64,000 nt of DNA from Phaeosaccion multiseriatum (Eukaryota; Ochrophyta, other classes): contig OZ218957.1 of NCBI GenBank assembly GCA_965112735.1, positions 1,798,001 to 1,862,000 on the forward strand, in the 5' to 3' direction. Under the pieces are notes generated by a model that searched no databases, was not told the DNA's origin, and worked only from the letters and a program-made list of their open reading frames with translations. This document shows positions 12,353 to 27,183 of the stretch, in pieces; the stretch's first letter is position 1, and every line of letters starts with the position of its first letter. The translations under genes and the position numbers were made by a program.

Positions 12353-12702
12353 CCCGTGCCCCTCGCCTTTCTTCTCCCTCGTTAACGGCAGATGGCATTC
12401 ATAATTGTTGTCTCGGGTCTCTTTTTTGAGCTCTCTCTGGTTGGTGTCCTAATTAAGGTAAGGCCGTCTGACCCATCGACTCCCTCCCAATCGACAATAC
12501 CTCTTCGGCCCTATCTGTCTCGAGAAGCTCATGGTTAGGGTCATTAGCTAGGGGAGCGGGAGAATGTTACATAATGTACGGCCGATCCCGATCATCGCGG
12601 GGTGAGTCAGGGTAGCGTGTTGGTCGTATTCTTCTGGGGTCACAGCTGGTGTTGTGGGGAGTAGAGAGAAAAAACTGAGAAAGAGAGAAGGAGCAGAGAA
12701 AG
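12353..12702. promoter_or_regulatory. Divergent intergenic region between LRR gene and FN3-CaaX gene
   Basis: The two start codons face away from each other with 350 bp between them, so this must hold both promoters and 5' untranslated regions. No TATA box stands out. The side next to the plus-strand gene is purine-rich (GAGAGAAAAAACTGAGAAAG before the ATG). Confidence 0.5.
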
Positions 12703-13764
12703 ATGGAGGCAGCACCAAACTCTCTGCCTAAGCTCTCCTTTAAGAGCTCGGATCTCTCGTCTATCACCCTGCAGTGGAGTGGGGCAAATCCAGAATGCAG
12801 CTATCGAGTAGAGTATCTCTGTGCAGATGCGGAGCAACCGGTACGCGACACTCAAGCCCCATTTTTCTGCTCCCTGAGGCACCTCCACTTCATCCTCCCT
12901 GCTTCATACACCATCTCAAAGGCCATACACTGAACACGGAGAGCAGGGATAAGATGATCGAATCATGTCTTCCGTGTGCGAAGACTCATTTGTCCCCCGC
13001 CCCGCCCCTTTCCACCAGGACTGGAGTAAGGCAAAGTCCTTGGCGACGAGCAGTGGAAAGGACACTCACGAGATCACCTTGGTAGATCTGGAGGCGTCGA
13101 CATCTTACCTGTGCCGGTAAGCGTTAACACTAGCAAGCTGGCACATGAAGCTGGCGACACACTGCACGTCCGCTCACCACCATGTTCATTCTGCTCAGGC
13201 TGTATGCGGTGCCAGGGGATGGTAGCAAGGAGCTCGGGCCCACAAGAGAAGTGGTGTTCGATACCGAAGGTGAGGAGCAAGACAGGGAGGGAGGGAGGGA
13301 GGGAGGGAGGGAGGGACGTGAGAAGGGTAGGGAAGGGTGGAGCCATGGAGCGACGGAAGAGGAAGGAGGAACGGACGGGGAGGAAGAGCGAATAGGTCAG
13401 CCCCTTTTGTCTCGTCAGGGTCGCATTTTTACCCTCCTCCTCCACCTCCCACGCCTCACCAGACACGTACCCAATACACACACGCACACACGCTCCGCTC
13501 CACCCCTCTCGCCCCCTTCACCCTCACCGACCACGGACCTACATGGGGTATGGTTCTTGCGGCCCACTCTCTCTCTCTCCCTGTCTCTCTCTCTCTCGCC
13601 TCTCTCCTCTCTCCTCTCTCCTCCCCCCTCTCCCTCTCTCTGCCTCCCTCTCCCTCCCCCTCTCCCTCTCTTTGCCTCCCTCTCCCTCTCCCTCTCTCTC
13701 TCATCGCCTTCCTTCAGTCGTCTCCTGCACGCCGGATAAGCGGAGTTGCTGTGTCGTGAGCTAG
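12703..13764 (+). CDS. Small fibronectin type III protein with C-terminal CaaX box
   Basis: Four exons: 12703-12840, 13019-13116, 13199-13269, 13718-13764, joined at clean GT-AG sites to give 117 residues. Residues about 8-103 have the fibronectin III pattern: a first strand ending SITLQW (conserved Trp), then SYRVEY, then HEITLVDLEASTSYLCRLYA, equivalent to the Leu and Tyr of the usual L.P.T.Y.V.V.A signature, then REVVFDT. The protein ends KRSCCVVS, so the last four residues CVVS fit a CaaX prenylation signal with Ser favouring farnesylation, plus a neighbouring Cys that could be palmitoylated. Prediction: one small binding domain tethered to the cytoplasmic face of a membrane. It has no signal peptide, consistent with an intracellular FN3. 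The last exon is only 47 bp and its acceptor (CCTTCCTTCAG) is the key call; if wrong, the CaaX ending disappears. Confidence 0.75.
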
Positions 13765-14728
13765 GGAAGGAGGGAGAGGGAGGCAGGAGACTGACAGAAC
13801 GCTCTTCTCTCTCTCTCTCCCGATCTCCCGATCTCCCGACTTGTGACTGCTGCCACTGCTGCCGCGGGTGCCGTCTCTCCCTTCCCTCCCCTTCTCCTTG
13901 CTTGGGATGGTCCTTGATGGGCTCTGGGCATGTGGGGTAGACACACCTCATTGGCCCCCTTCATTCATTCACTCACTCACTCGCATGCTCGCCGTGGATG
14001 GTTGCAAAAACACCTTCGCTCTCAGTGAACAAGTGCTTCAAGCAGAGGAAGGGCAGTGGCGGCGGCAGCGGCAGCGGCAGCAGGAGCAGCAGCAGCAAGC
14101 GGCGGTAGGGCGTGCATGAGGGAGGCAAGGAAGGCATGGAGGGAGGGAGGGAGGGAGGGAGGGAGGGAGGCGTGGCGAGACCGTGCCAGATGGGACGGAG
14201 GGTTGTTGCAAGTCATCCCTAGAAGCAGTGATTTAATTGCGCTTTTGAGCGGCTGCCACGAGAGGGAGTGGGCGGGTACCACGTGCGGCGAGGAGTGTGC
14301 TGGCTCAGATGGCAGTCAAAGGCTCGGATGGCAGTCAAGGGCTTAGATGCAGTCAAGTGAGGATAAGTATGGGCCTCAGCCGCGCCATTCCACCAGAGCA
14401 GGGGGGGGGGATGCGACAGCGCATCGAAGCAGCCGAGGACTAGAGACGCAATCACAGCGCTGACTGTGCACACACACGCACATGCGCACGCGCACGCGCA
14501 TGCCCACAGCACAGCGGGAGCGTCCGCGTCAGCGTCAGCATGAGCATCAGCCAGTACTTGAGAAGCGACCATTTGAGTTTCGGCTTTCGAATGGTGCCCC
14601 GGCTGCTACCACTTTGGATAGCGGGGACTAATTTCGCTGGTCGGAGGGAGGAAAGGGCAGGGCAGGCAGGCAGCAGGAATGCAGGCAGCAGGAACGCAGG
14701 CAGGCAGGCAGCAAGGGAATCAGAAGGG
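13765..14728. other. Intergenic repeat-rich stretch
   Basis: No supported gene. Contains a GGAG/GGGA tetranucleotide run (about 14138-14168), CAG/CGG-type runs (14056-14103), a CGCACA-type run (14466-14500) and a GCAGGCAGGAA run (14660-14710). Confidence 0.5.
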
Positions 14729-14850
14729 AAGCTTACGGTTAGGACCAACTGCCCCTGCTGCGTGCAGATCTACCCCAGCAGCCTAGGGTGTGTCATCACG
14801 AGTAGCGATGATGTTTGTCGGCCGCTAAGGACGATTAGGGAGGTATGGCC
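14729..14850 (+). pseudogene. 3' tail remnant of another FNIP gene
   Basis: The sequence from GCTTACGGTTAGGACCAACT through GTGCAGATCTACCCC, TCATCACG and GATGATG aligns with the last ~90 bp and early 3' flank of the complete FNIP gene (about 16828-16950; there GCTTGTGGTTGGGAGGGACT, CTGCAGATCTACCCG, TCATCACG, GATGATG). Frame is not kept and no repeat units precede it, so it is the leftover end of a third family member that once lay head-to-tail with the gene at 15212. Confidence 0.65.
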
Positions 14851-14916
14851 TGGCGAGTCAGCAGCAGCGCAGCCTGTGCAGAGTAGGGCAACGGACAGGT
14901 GGAGGGTGGGGGTGCT

Positions 14917-15086
14917 GACCTACATACTTGGACAGTTAGAGGGCAAGCAGAGGAGCAGAGGCTGGGTTGGTTTTACGGTAGCAGGGTGATCGGCCGCAGA
15001 GGGGGGTGCGGCGGTGGTCGACAGCTGTTGCAGGGCAGAACCACAGCAGCATTACTTTGCGAAGAAGAGCCTCTTTGCCTCCCTTA
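14917..15086 (+). repeat. FNIP-gene spacer, inverted partner of 3434-3606
   Basis: Matches the reverse complement of 3434-3606 over about 170 bp with small indels. Here it lies only about 125 bp upstream of the FNIP start codon, so it may hold promoter elements; in the left copy it has been moved about 1.6 kb away. Confidence 0.85.
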
Positions 15087-15211
15087 TGCGTGATCTACTC
15101 AAGCTCTGGCACCGTTGAGACGTTACTTTTAGACGACCATAGATGGCACTTAATGGTATATTTTGAGCCGTTCTTTTTGAAAAATAGCCCTCACAGTGTT
15201 AGTAAGAAAAC

Positions 15212-16903
15212 ATGGATATGGGAGGCTTGAGTGAGGATGGGCAGTCTCGTGGGGCACTGCCTGAGCACAGAGCGGCGAGAGCGGCCCTGAGAACTGTGGC
15301 CAGCTTCACCTCGGACACAGCTCTGTGGGGAGTGTGTAGGGAGGTTGACGAGGGCACCTCCCGCACTCTGGTGATCAGCGGCGCCATGCCTGAGTGTGTG
15401 CAGCGTCGCTTCCTGAGTTTGCTCCGGCAACAGAAGGCTGAAGAGAAGAGGTGTTGTTCTGCAGCATCTTCCTTTTCCGAGGGAGCAGGTGCTACTGCTG
15501 CGAGTGAGGCGACAAGATCGGTCCTGGAGGGGGGCCGAAGGTCTGGGGGTATGCGTGCGAAGCAGGAAGAGCAGGTGAAAGAACAGCGCGGTGAATCTGT
15601 ACCAAGGTCATTTCGTGTGGCGGCTGTGCGGCTTGGCTTCAGATACGGAATCTCGCGAGACGAAGGCATGAAATCTGCAGACAAGGCTCTCGTTGCGAAG
15701 GCGCTGGCGCAGTTGCCCGCATCAGTCAAGCGTGTGGTCTTCTCCGAATTTTTCGATGATGCCAATGTAACTCTGCCCAACACCGTGAAAGAAGTGTCCT
15801 TTGGACACGCTTTCAATGGGAGGATCTTGCTTCCTGCCTCGTTGAAGAAGATCAAGTTTGGCAGGGCTTTCAATCAGCACGTGGTCCTTCCTTGTGGTGT
15901 GGAGGAGGTGGTGGTGATGGGGGCTGACTTTAACCTCCCTCTGGTGCTGCCTGCTTCGCTCAAGAAGATACGCTTTGGCACAGAATTCAATCAGCACGTG
16001 GTCCTTCCTGGTGGTGTGGAGGAGGTGCGGGGTTACAACCTCCCTCTGGACCTGCCTGCCTCGCTCAAGAAGATCCACCTTGGCGAGTACTTCAATCAGC
16101 ACGTGGTCCTTCCTTGCGGTGTAGAGGAGGTGGTGATGGGATGGCACTTTAACGTCCCTCTGGACCTCCCTGCCTCGCTCAAGAAGATCCACTTTGGCCG
16201 GAACTTCAATCAGCACGTGGTCCTTCCTTGCGGCGTGGAGGAGGTGGTGATGGGGCTTGACTTTAACCTCCCTCTGGACCTGCCTGCCTCGCTCAAGAAG
16301 ATCAGATTTCATGAGTACTCTCGCTTCAATCAGCACGTGGTCCTTCCTTGCGGCGTGGAGGAGGTGGTGATGGGCGGTTACTTTAACCTCCCTCTGGACC
16401 TGCCTGCCTCGCTCAAGAAGATCCACTTTGGCAAGAAGTTCAATCAGCACGTGGTCCTTCCTTGCGGCGTGGAGGAGGTGGAAATGGGATGGTTCTTTAA
16501 CCTCCCACTGGACCTGCCTGCCTCGCTCAAGAAGATCGATTTTGGGCATCACTTCAATCAGCACGTGGTCCTTCCTTGCGGCGTGGAGGTGGTGGTGATG
16601 GGGGCTGACTTTAACTTCCCTCTGGACCTCCCTTCCTCGCTGAAGTGGATCAGATTTTGTGAGGACTCTCGCTTCAATCAGCACGTGGTCCTTCCTTGCG
16701 GCGTGGAGGAGGTGGTGATGGGGGCTGACTTTAACCTCCCTCTGGACCTCCCTGCTTCCCTGCGGATACTGGAACTGGGTCGACGTTACACATGTCCTTT
16801 GAGGACATTGCCTGCTGGCCTGCTAGAGCTTGTGGTTGGGAGGGACTGCCCGCTGCCTGCAGATCTACCCGAGGAGCTTGAGGTGTTTCATCACGTGGAA
16901 TGA
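15212..16903 (+). CDS. FNIP-repeat protein, complete, single exon
   Basis: 563 residues without introns, from the ATG after AGTAAGAAAAC. Residues 1-150 are a charged, Ala/Glu-rich region; residues 100-150 are rich in Arg, Lys and Gln. From about 165 to 545 there are roughly 17-18 tandem units of ~22 residues in alternating pairs, FNQHVVLPCGVEEVVMG and FNLPLDLPASLKKIHFG. The phenylalanine-asparagine and Leu-Pro positions are invariant, as in FNIP repeats, which fold as a leucine-rich-like solenoid. The closing cap is CPLPADLPEELEVFHHVE. No signal peptide or membrane segment. The nearly identical units suggest ongoing unequal exchange or gene conversion. Cellular role unknown; protein binding is the likely activity by family analogy. 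Confidence 0.85.
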   Translation: MDMGGLSEDGQSRGALPEHRAARAALRTVASFTSDTALWGVCREVDEGTSRTLVISGAMPECVQRRFLSLLRQQKAEEKRCCSAASSFSEGAGATAASEATRSVLEGGRRSGGMRAKQEEQVKEQRGESVPRSFRVAAVRLGFRYGISRDEGMKSADKALVAKALAQLPASVKRVVFSEFFDDANVTLPNTVKEVSFGHAFNGRILLPASLKKIKFGRAFNQHVVLPCGVEEVVVMGADFNLPLVLPASLKKIRFGTEFNQHVVLPGGVEEVRGYNLPLDLPASLKKIHLGEYFNQHVVLPCGVEEVVMGWHFNVPLDLPASLKKIHFGRNFNQHVVLPCGVEEVVMGLDFNLPLDLPASLKKIRFHEYSRFNQHVVLPCGVEEVVMGGYFNLPLDLPASLKKIHFGKKFNQHVVLPCGVEEVEMGWFFNLPLDLPASLKKIDFGHHFNQHVVLPCGVEVVVMGADFNFPLDLPSSLKWIRFCEDSRFNQHVVLPCGVEEVVMGADFNLPLDLPASLRILELGRRYTCPLRTLPAGLLELVVGRDCPLPADLPEELEVFHHVE

Positions 16904-17436
16904 TGATGCAACTTCGTCACTGAGGAACAATTGGGGCGGTGGGAGGAAGAGCTCGATAGTGGAAGTAGAGGACGACCTCTCTCTCTCTCTCTGGTCGCGA
17001 AGTGGAGGGGAGCTTTGGGGATTGGGATTGGCCAAATCAGGCACTTGCGGCAGTGGTGCCTAGCGAAGTTGAGGGATGTAGTAGCAGTGTGAGCAAGAAG
17101 AGGGAGCAGGAGACGGAGATGGAGCAATGCGTTAAGGCCATCCCAAGATCAGCAGCTGGAGGGGGGGGAGAGAGACAGACAATATCGCTCACGAAGACGA
17201 GCACAAGGAATCTGGTTGAAACGTTTACGCATACACATACACATACACCCGCTAAACTGGCAACTGCTCGCCCCATACATGTGCATGCACGCACACACGC
17301 GCCCCTCCTTCACAATTGCTTCCTTGATACTTTAGTAGGAGCAAAACATCGCGACCGAACGAAGGCGTTGCAAAAGAGAAGAGAGGTTATCAAAGGCTCT
17401 GCTGCTCTCGCCCTGTCCACCCAAGCAGCGCCTGCG
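16904..17436. other. Convergent intergenic region
   Basis: Lies between the stop of the FNIP gene and the stop of the minus-strand lipase maturation factor. No gene; presumably both 3' untranslated regions. Confidence 0.5.
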
Positions 17437-22301
<4,865 letters not shown>

Positions 22302-22641
22302 CCTTCTCTTCCTCTCCTTTCCCCCTTCTTTCGCGTCTTTCTATTACACCGGCGTCAAGCAGGCAACAGCCTCTAACATATCAATGGGGCCAAGGGCTTA
22401 ACCCTCTCATGCTGGCTTGAATTGTAGTCGAGGGAGATTCGAGGGAAAAAGGCGTGTACGCCAACCCAACTAATAATGGGAGGACCAACTCGTGAACGAA
22501 GCCGTTGTTTTTTTCTTTTTTCTTTTTTTGCTCTTCCCTTCCCTAATACTGCTAATATATAGTCTTCCCTTTCCCTCCTCTCCTCTCCTCTCCTTGGGCT
22601 CTTGTCCACACCTCAGCCTCTCTCAGTAAGCGAAGAAAAGT
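22302..22641. promoter_or_regulatory. Divergent promoter region between LMF and small ankyrin gene
   Basis: 340 bp between opposing start codons. Contains a T-rich tract (about 22505-22530) and a pyrimidine-rich CTCCTCTCCTCTCCTCTCC tract (about 22577-22596) ahead of the plus-strand start. No canonical element recognised. Confidence 0.45.
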
Positions 22642-23355
22642 ATGTCGAATGTCCCTAAAGCAGAGCAGTGGAAGCAGCTATGCGAAGCCTGCATGAACCA
22701 ACAAACTGATGTCCTGCGGCGTCTTCTCGTCGTGGAGAAGTTCGACCCAAATGCCAGGGCTGAAGATCCGCTCTCCCCACCCGATGCCACCAACGAGGCA
22801 GCTGGAGACACAGCTGGTCACCAGGCAGCGAGGGACGGACAGGCGCTGTACATGCAGTGGATGCTGCAGGCGGGCCTCGAAGTGGATGGCGTGAACGCGC
22901 GAGGCGAGACCATGGCCCACCTCGCTGGCCGGTGCCGCAGCGCTTCGGGGCTCAAAGCCCTTCTCGACTTCCTCCCGGACTTTGAAAGGAGGACTTCTTG
23001 CGAGTACCCAAAAGGAGGAGGAGGAGGAGGAGGAGGAGGAGGAGGAGGAGGAGGAGGAGGAGGAGGAGGAGGAGAGAGAGAGGGGGGGGGAGGGTGGGGG
23101 GAGGGTTTGCTAAGAAGAAAGGGGGGCAGAAACGTCGAAGAGGAGGTCTTGGCCGGGACGGAAAGCGGCATCATGTGTAAAGGGGGAAGCGTTGAGGAAT
23201 GCCTATCCATCTTGCAGTGGTATCGAGACGTGGGGGTCCCCCAGGCCCGACGTAGGCATAAGGAAGCCGAAGCTGCGCGCATCGCGGCCGGAGAGCGCCT
23301 AAAGAGCGTGCTGTATGGACGCGATGTGGTGTGCGCGCCGTCGCCGGACATCTGA
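22642..23355 (+). CDS. Small ankyrin-like protein
   Basis: Single exon, 237 residues. Residues 5-110 fit two to three weak ankyrin repeats: WKQLCEACMNQQTDVLRRLL, then QAARDGQALYMQWMLQAGLE followed by VDGVNARGETMAHLAGRCRS. A (GGA)n tract at about 23012-23073 encodes a poly-Gly stretch, followed by a C-terminal region with SVEECLSILQWYRDVGVPQA and a helical charged segment before VVCAPSPDI. Likely a soluble protein-interaction module; partner unknown. It starts 340 bp from the divergent lipase maturation factor gene and ends 43 bp before a large inverted repeat. Confidence 0.75.
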   Translation: MSNVPKAEQWKQLCEACMNQQTDVLRRLLVVEKFDPNARAEDPLSPPDATNEAAGDTAGHQAARDGQALYMQWMLQAGLEVDGVNARGETMAHLAGRCRSASGLKALLDFLPDFERRTSCEYPKGGGGGGGGGGGGGGGGGGGGEREGGGGWGEGLLRRKGGRNVEEEVLAGTESGIMCKGGSVEECLSILQWYRDVGVPQARRRHKEAEAARIAAGERLKSVLYGRDVVCAPSPDI

Positions 23356-23397
23356 GACCAAGAAGTGCTACGATAGTTGTTGTTGTTGCGATACTTT

Positions 23398-23506
23398 CGG
23401 CCCCTGACATGCTTCTGAGACAGGCCAGCCCAGAAGCAGGAAGCAGGCCGGCTGGCGCCGGCCAGAAGCAGGAAGCAGGGTCGCCTCAGAAGCATGTCAG
23501 GGGCCG
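23398..23506. terminator. Long inverted repeat downstream of the ankyrin gene
   Basis: CGGCCCCTGACATGCTTCTGAG at 23398-23419 is exactly mirrored by its reverse complement at 23485-23506. The 65-bp middle holds two direct copies of AGAAGCAGGAAGCAG around an inner palindrome GGCCGGCTGGCGCCGGCC. It lies between two convergent genes, so a foldback RNA could mark 3' ends; a small foldback element is equally possible. Confidence 0.6.
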
Positions 23507-23827
23507 AATACTTTTCGAACTCGAGCGCAAGAGTCCAAGGACAGAGGCCCCCGGCCGCGTGTGCGTCTCAGAGGTGAGGAGCGCTTCGATCAGAAACACT
23601 TTGCTGATCAAAGTACTGCGTACAGCGAGGGCGAGACGACTGATGGGCAGCTACTTACACTAGCGCCAGGACGGCCTTCTTGCTAAGCACATGATGAGGC
23701 ATGCAGAAACTTGGATCCTTTGGGACGAGTCTCTCAGAGGGTTTCAGTGACTTCAGAGGCGGCCAGGAGGGCCCGTATCCAGTACTGGTCCAATAATAAT
23801 AAGTGTTATTACTTATAAGACATCGCA
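23507..23827. other. Convergent 3' region
   Basis: No gene seen between the inverted repeat and the PKG stop codon at 23828. A short AT-rich stretch (AATAATAATAAGTGTTATTACTTATAA, 23792-23818) may hold the PKG polyadenylation signal. Confidence 0.4.
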
Positions 23828-24137
23828 TTAGAAGTCAGCGAAGAGCGCCGGGTTGCCCGTATAGGGTTGAGTGTGCTGAGGAGGAGGCATCTCCTCCTCC
23901 TCCTCCTCCTCCTCATCCTCCCCATCCTCCTCCCCCTCCTTCTTGTCCTCGTTCTCGTTGGCACCGGGTCGCCAAGGCACCTTCACTTTCTTGGACGTGA
24001 GGTCGTCCCAATCCACCGTCTCGAAGAAGGGGTGCTCCTTGATATCTCTGGTTGGTTGGTTGGTTGGTTGGTTGGTTGACTGGTGGGTTGGTCGGTTGAT
24101 TGCTTGGGAAGGGGGGAGACACGTAGACTGACAGACC

Positions 24138-24187
<50 letters not shown>

Positions 24188-24602
24188 AGAGATGACCGGT
24201 CACTCACTTGACTCGGTTGGCGAGGTTCCCCAAGCGGGCAGCGGGGTCGAACTGCAAGAGCCGGAGCACAAGGTCTCTGCAGTGTGGGCCCCCTGCCTTC
24301 TCGTCAAAGGACTCAGGGAAGGGTACCCCCTTTCGCTTCACACACGCAATGGCGGTAAATAGAGGAGTCATGTCGCCGTCGGCGTCCTTGGGGCATGAAG
24401 AAGGTCGTGGTACCATACACCATATGGGAGTATGATTGATTTCGGTGGGGGAGTAGGTGAGTGGATCAGTGGGTTGAGTAGGGAAGGAAGCAAAAGCAGG
24501 ACACACGTATATATATACACCTACGCACTGCAATCTGTGACATAGTAACCACATCTTACAGCGTATCACCACACCCTACACCCGTATCCAAACATGACCT
24601 TG

Positions 24603-24646
<44 letters not shown>

Positions 24647-27151
24647 ACTTTCAGTTTCAGCGTATATGGTGATTCCTATTAAGTCACTTTACGTTCCACA
24701 TATATCACCCACCTTGTCGGGCATAAACGGGGTATGTGCCATGACAAGTTCAAAGATGAGCACCCCCATGGCCCAGTAGTCAGCCGAGTGGTCGTGTCCC
24801 TTGTTGAAGATGAACTCAGGAGCAAGGTACTCAGGGGTGCCGCACATGGTGTGGCTCTTGGGATGCACCTGCCAGGCATGTTGATGTGAGAGGTGTATGG
24901 GGGAGGGGTGGTAGGTGTATATGAGAGGTATCGGAGAGGTATAGGAGAGCTTTCTGAGAGGTATGTGAGACGTTTCTGCCAGGTATGTGAGAGGTATATG
25001 AGAGGTACCGGAGAGGTATCGGAGAGGCATATGAGAGGTAGGAGAGGTTTCTGAGAGGGGATATGAGAGGCATGATAGAGGCATATCAGACGCAAACTAG
25101 AGGCATATCAGATGCAAACTCGAGGCCTAAGTAGAGGGAGGCTTTTGAGAGGTATAGGAGAGGCTAGACATGAAGGACGCACACACGCACACGCACACAC
25201 ATACGCACACACGCACGCACGCACCTGGACCTCTCCGTCGACCTCCACCACGAAAGGGATCTTCTTAGCGAAGCCCATGTCAATGAGACGGAGGTAGCCC
25301 TCAGAGTCGACTACCAGGTTCTGGGAGGGGAGGGGGATCAGGGGAGGGGAGGGGAGGGGAGGCAGCGAGTGACAGAGAGGACGAGTGAAGGAGAGGGACA
25401 GTGAGAGACAGCCACACACAGAGAGAGAGAGAGAGAGGAAGGGAACGAGCGAGGGAGAGAGAGGAGAGAGAGATGGAGAGGGAGAGGAAGGTAACGTAAG
25501 GAGGGCCGAGGGGATGGGGCAGCATAGGAACACGCTGTGACACACCTCCGGCTTCAGATCCCGATAGGCGATGCCCTTGGTGTGTATGTAGCCGATAGCC
25601 TCGACGACGTTAGCCCCATAGAAGATGGTCTGATTGGAAGGCAAGCCTCCTGTACCGAAGCCACTGTGGCCCTGTGGGAGGGGAGGGAGGAAGGGAGGGA
25701 GGGAGGGAGGGAGGGAGGGAGGGAGGGAGGGAGGGAGGGAGGGAGGGAGGGAGGGAGTGATGAGCGAAGCAACGCGGAGACAAAACAGCCCAACCGCAGA
25801 GGGAGGGGAGGGAGTAAGAGGAGGAGAGGGCCACCCATCCACCCTCCCTCTCATTGACATACTACACCCGCTGACTTAGGACAGCCACGCACCCCACCCC
25901 ATGGCCCCACCTCGTAGATGATGCTCCAGAGCTCTCCCCCACTAAGCGCCTCGGTGAGAAAGTAAATGTAATCCTTCTCTTGGAAAGTGGCGTACAGCTT
26001 GAGGATGAAGGGGTGGTTGAGAATCTCCAACACCGCTTTCTCCTCCTTGACATGCTCCAATTGCCCCCCTTGCAGCACGCCCTGCTTGGACAGCTCCTTG
26101 AGGGCGAATGTCTGCCCTCCCATTCTTCCCCCCTCCTTCTTCTTGACGAGCATCACCTGTCCGAAGCTTCCCTGGCCGAGGAAGCGAATCTGTTCGAAGG
26201 AAGCCTTTCCCACGCCTTCCTCATCACTGCTGCTGCGGAGGCGCGTCACCGTCTCGCTCGTGGACTGCGCGATCATGTGTGAGAGCTGTCTACGGCGGCT
26301 CCCCTTCCTACTACTACTACTCGCTGCAGACGACGACGACACATCCGCACCACCACCATCACCCCCACCGCCGCCACTTGGGTTTCGTCGGCGCCTTGTC
26401 TTTCGTACAAGCCAATCGCCCCGTCCACCTCGGCCTTCTTGGTCATCATCTTTCCCCTCCTCCCTCCCCCCTCCTTCTCCCCCTCCTCCTCCTTCTCCTA
26501 TAGCAGCAGCGGCAGCAGATGGTCCATCCAAGCTCGTCATCAACACACTCTGCAGTCCACCCACAACCTTCTCGAAGGTTGCCACATCAAAGAAGCTCAG
26601 CACCACGTTACCCTTGGCGCGGAGGGTCACGGGACACACACACCCGCCCACTAACTCCTCCTCCTCCTCCTCCTCCTCCTCCTCTCCCTCCTCCTCCTTC
26701 CTCTTCTTCTCCTCTTCGTTCCCCTCCTTCTCCTTCTCCTCCTCCTCCTCCTTTCCCTCCTCCTTCCTCTCTTCCTCCTTTCCCTCCTCCTCCTCTCCTT
26801 CCACCTTCGGTCTTCTCCTCCTCCCACCCTCCTCCCCAGCAGAACAACAGGGGGATCCCGACCCACCCCCACTCTCCCCACTCTCCCCACTGCTGTTCGA
26901 GCGGCCTGAGAACTGCTCCTCTAACTCCTTCAGCGCCATCGATGCCGCTGTAACCGTCTCCCAACCCGGCAGCCCTTGCAACTCCAGCCCGGCCATGGCC
27001 AACAGTACCCCCATTCCCAGGAAGCTCCCCTTGGTGTATAGCACACGCGCCATGCCGCCCTTTGCTCGTTCTCCGTAGTCCCAGTAAGGCTCGCATGCCG
27101 CGAGGTCAATCAGAGCCGACATACCGCCCCCCGCCGGCCCTCCTCCTCCTC

Positions 27152-27183
<32 letters not shown>

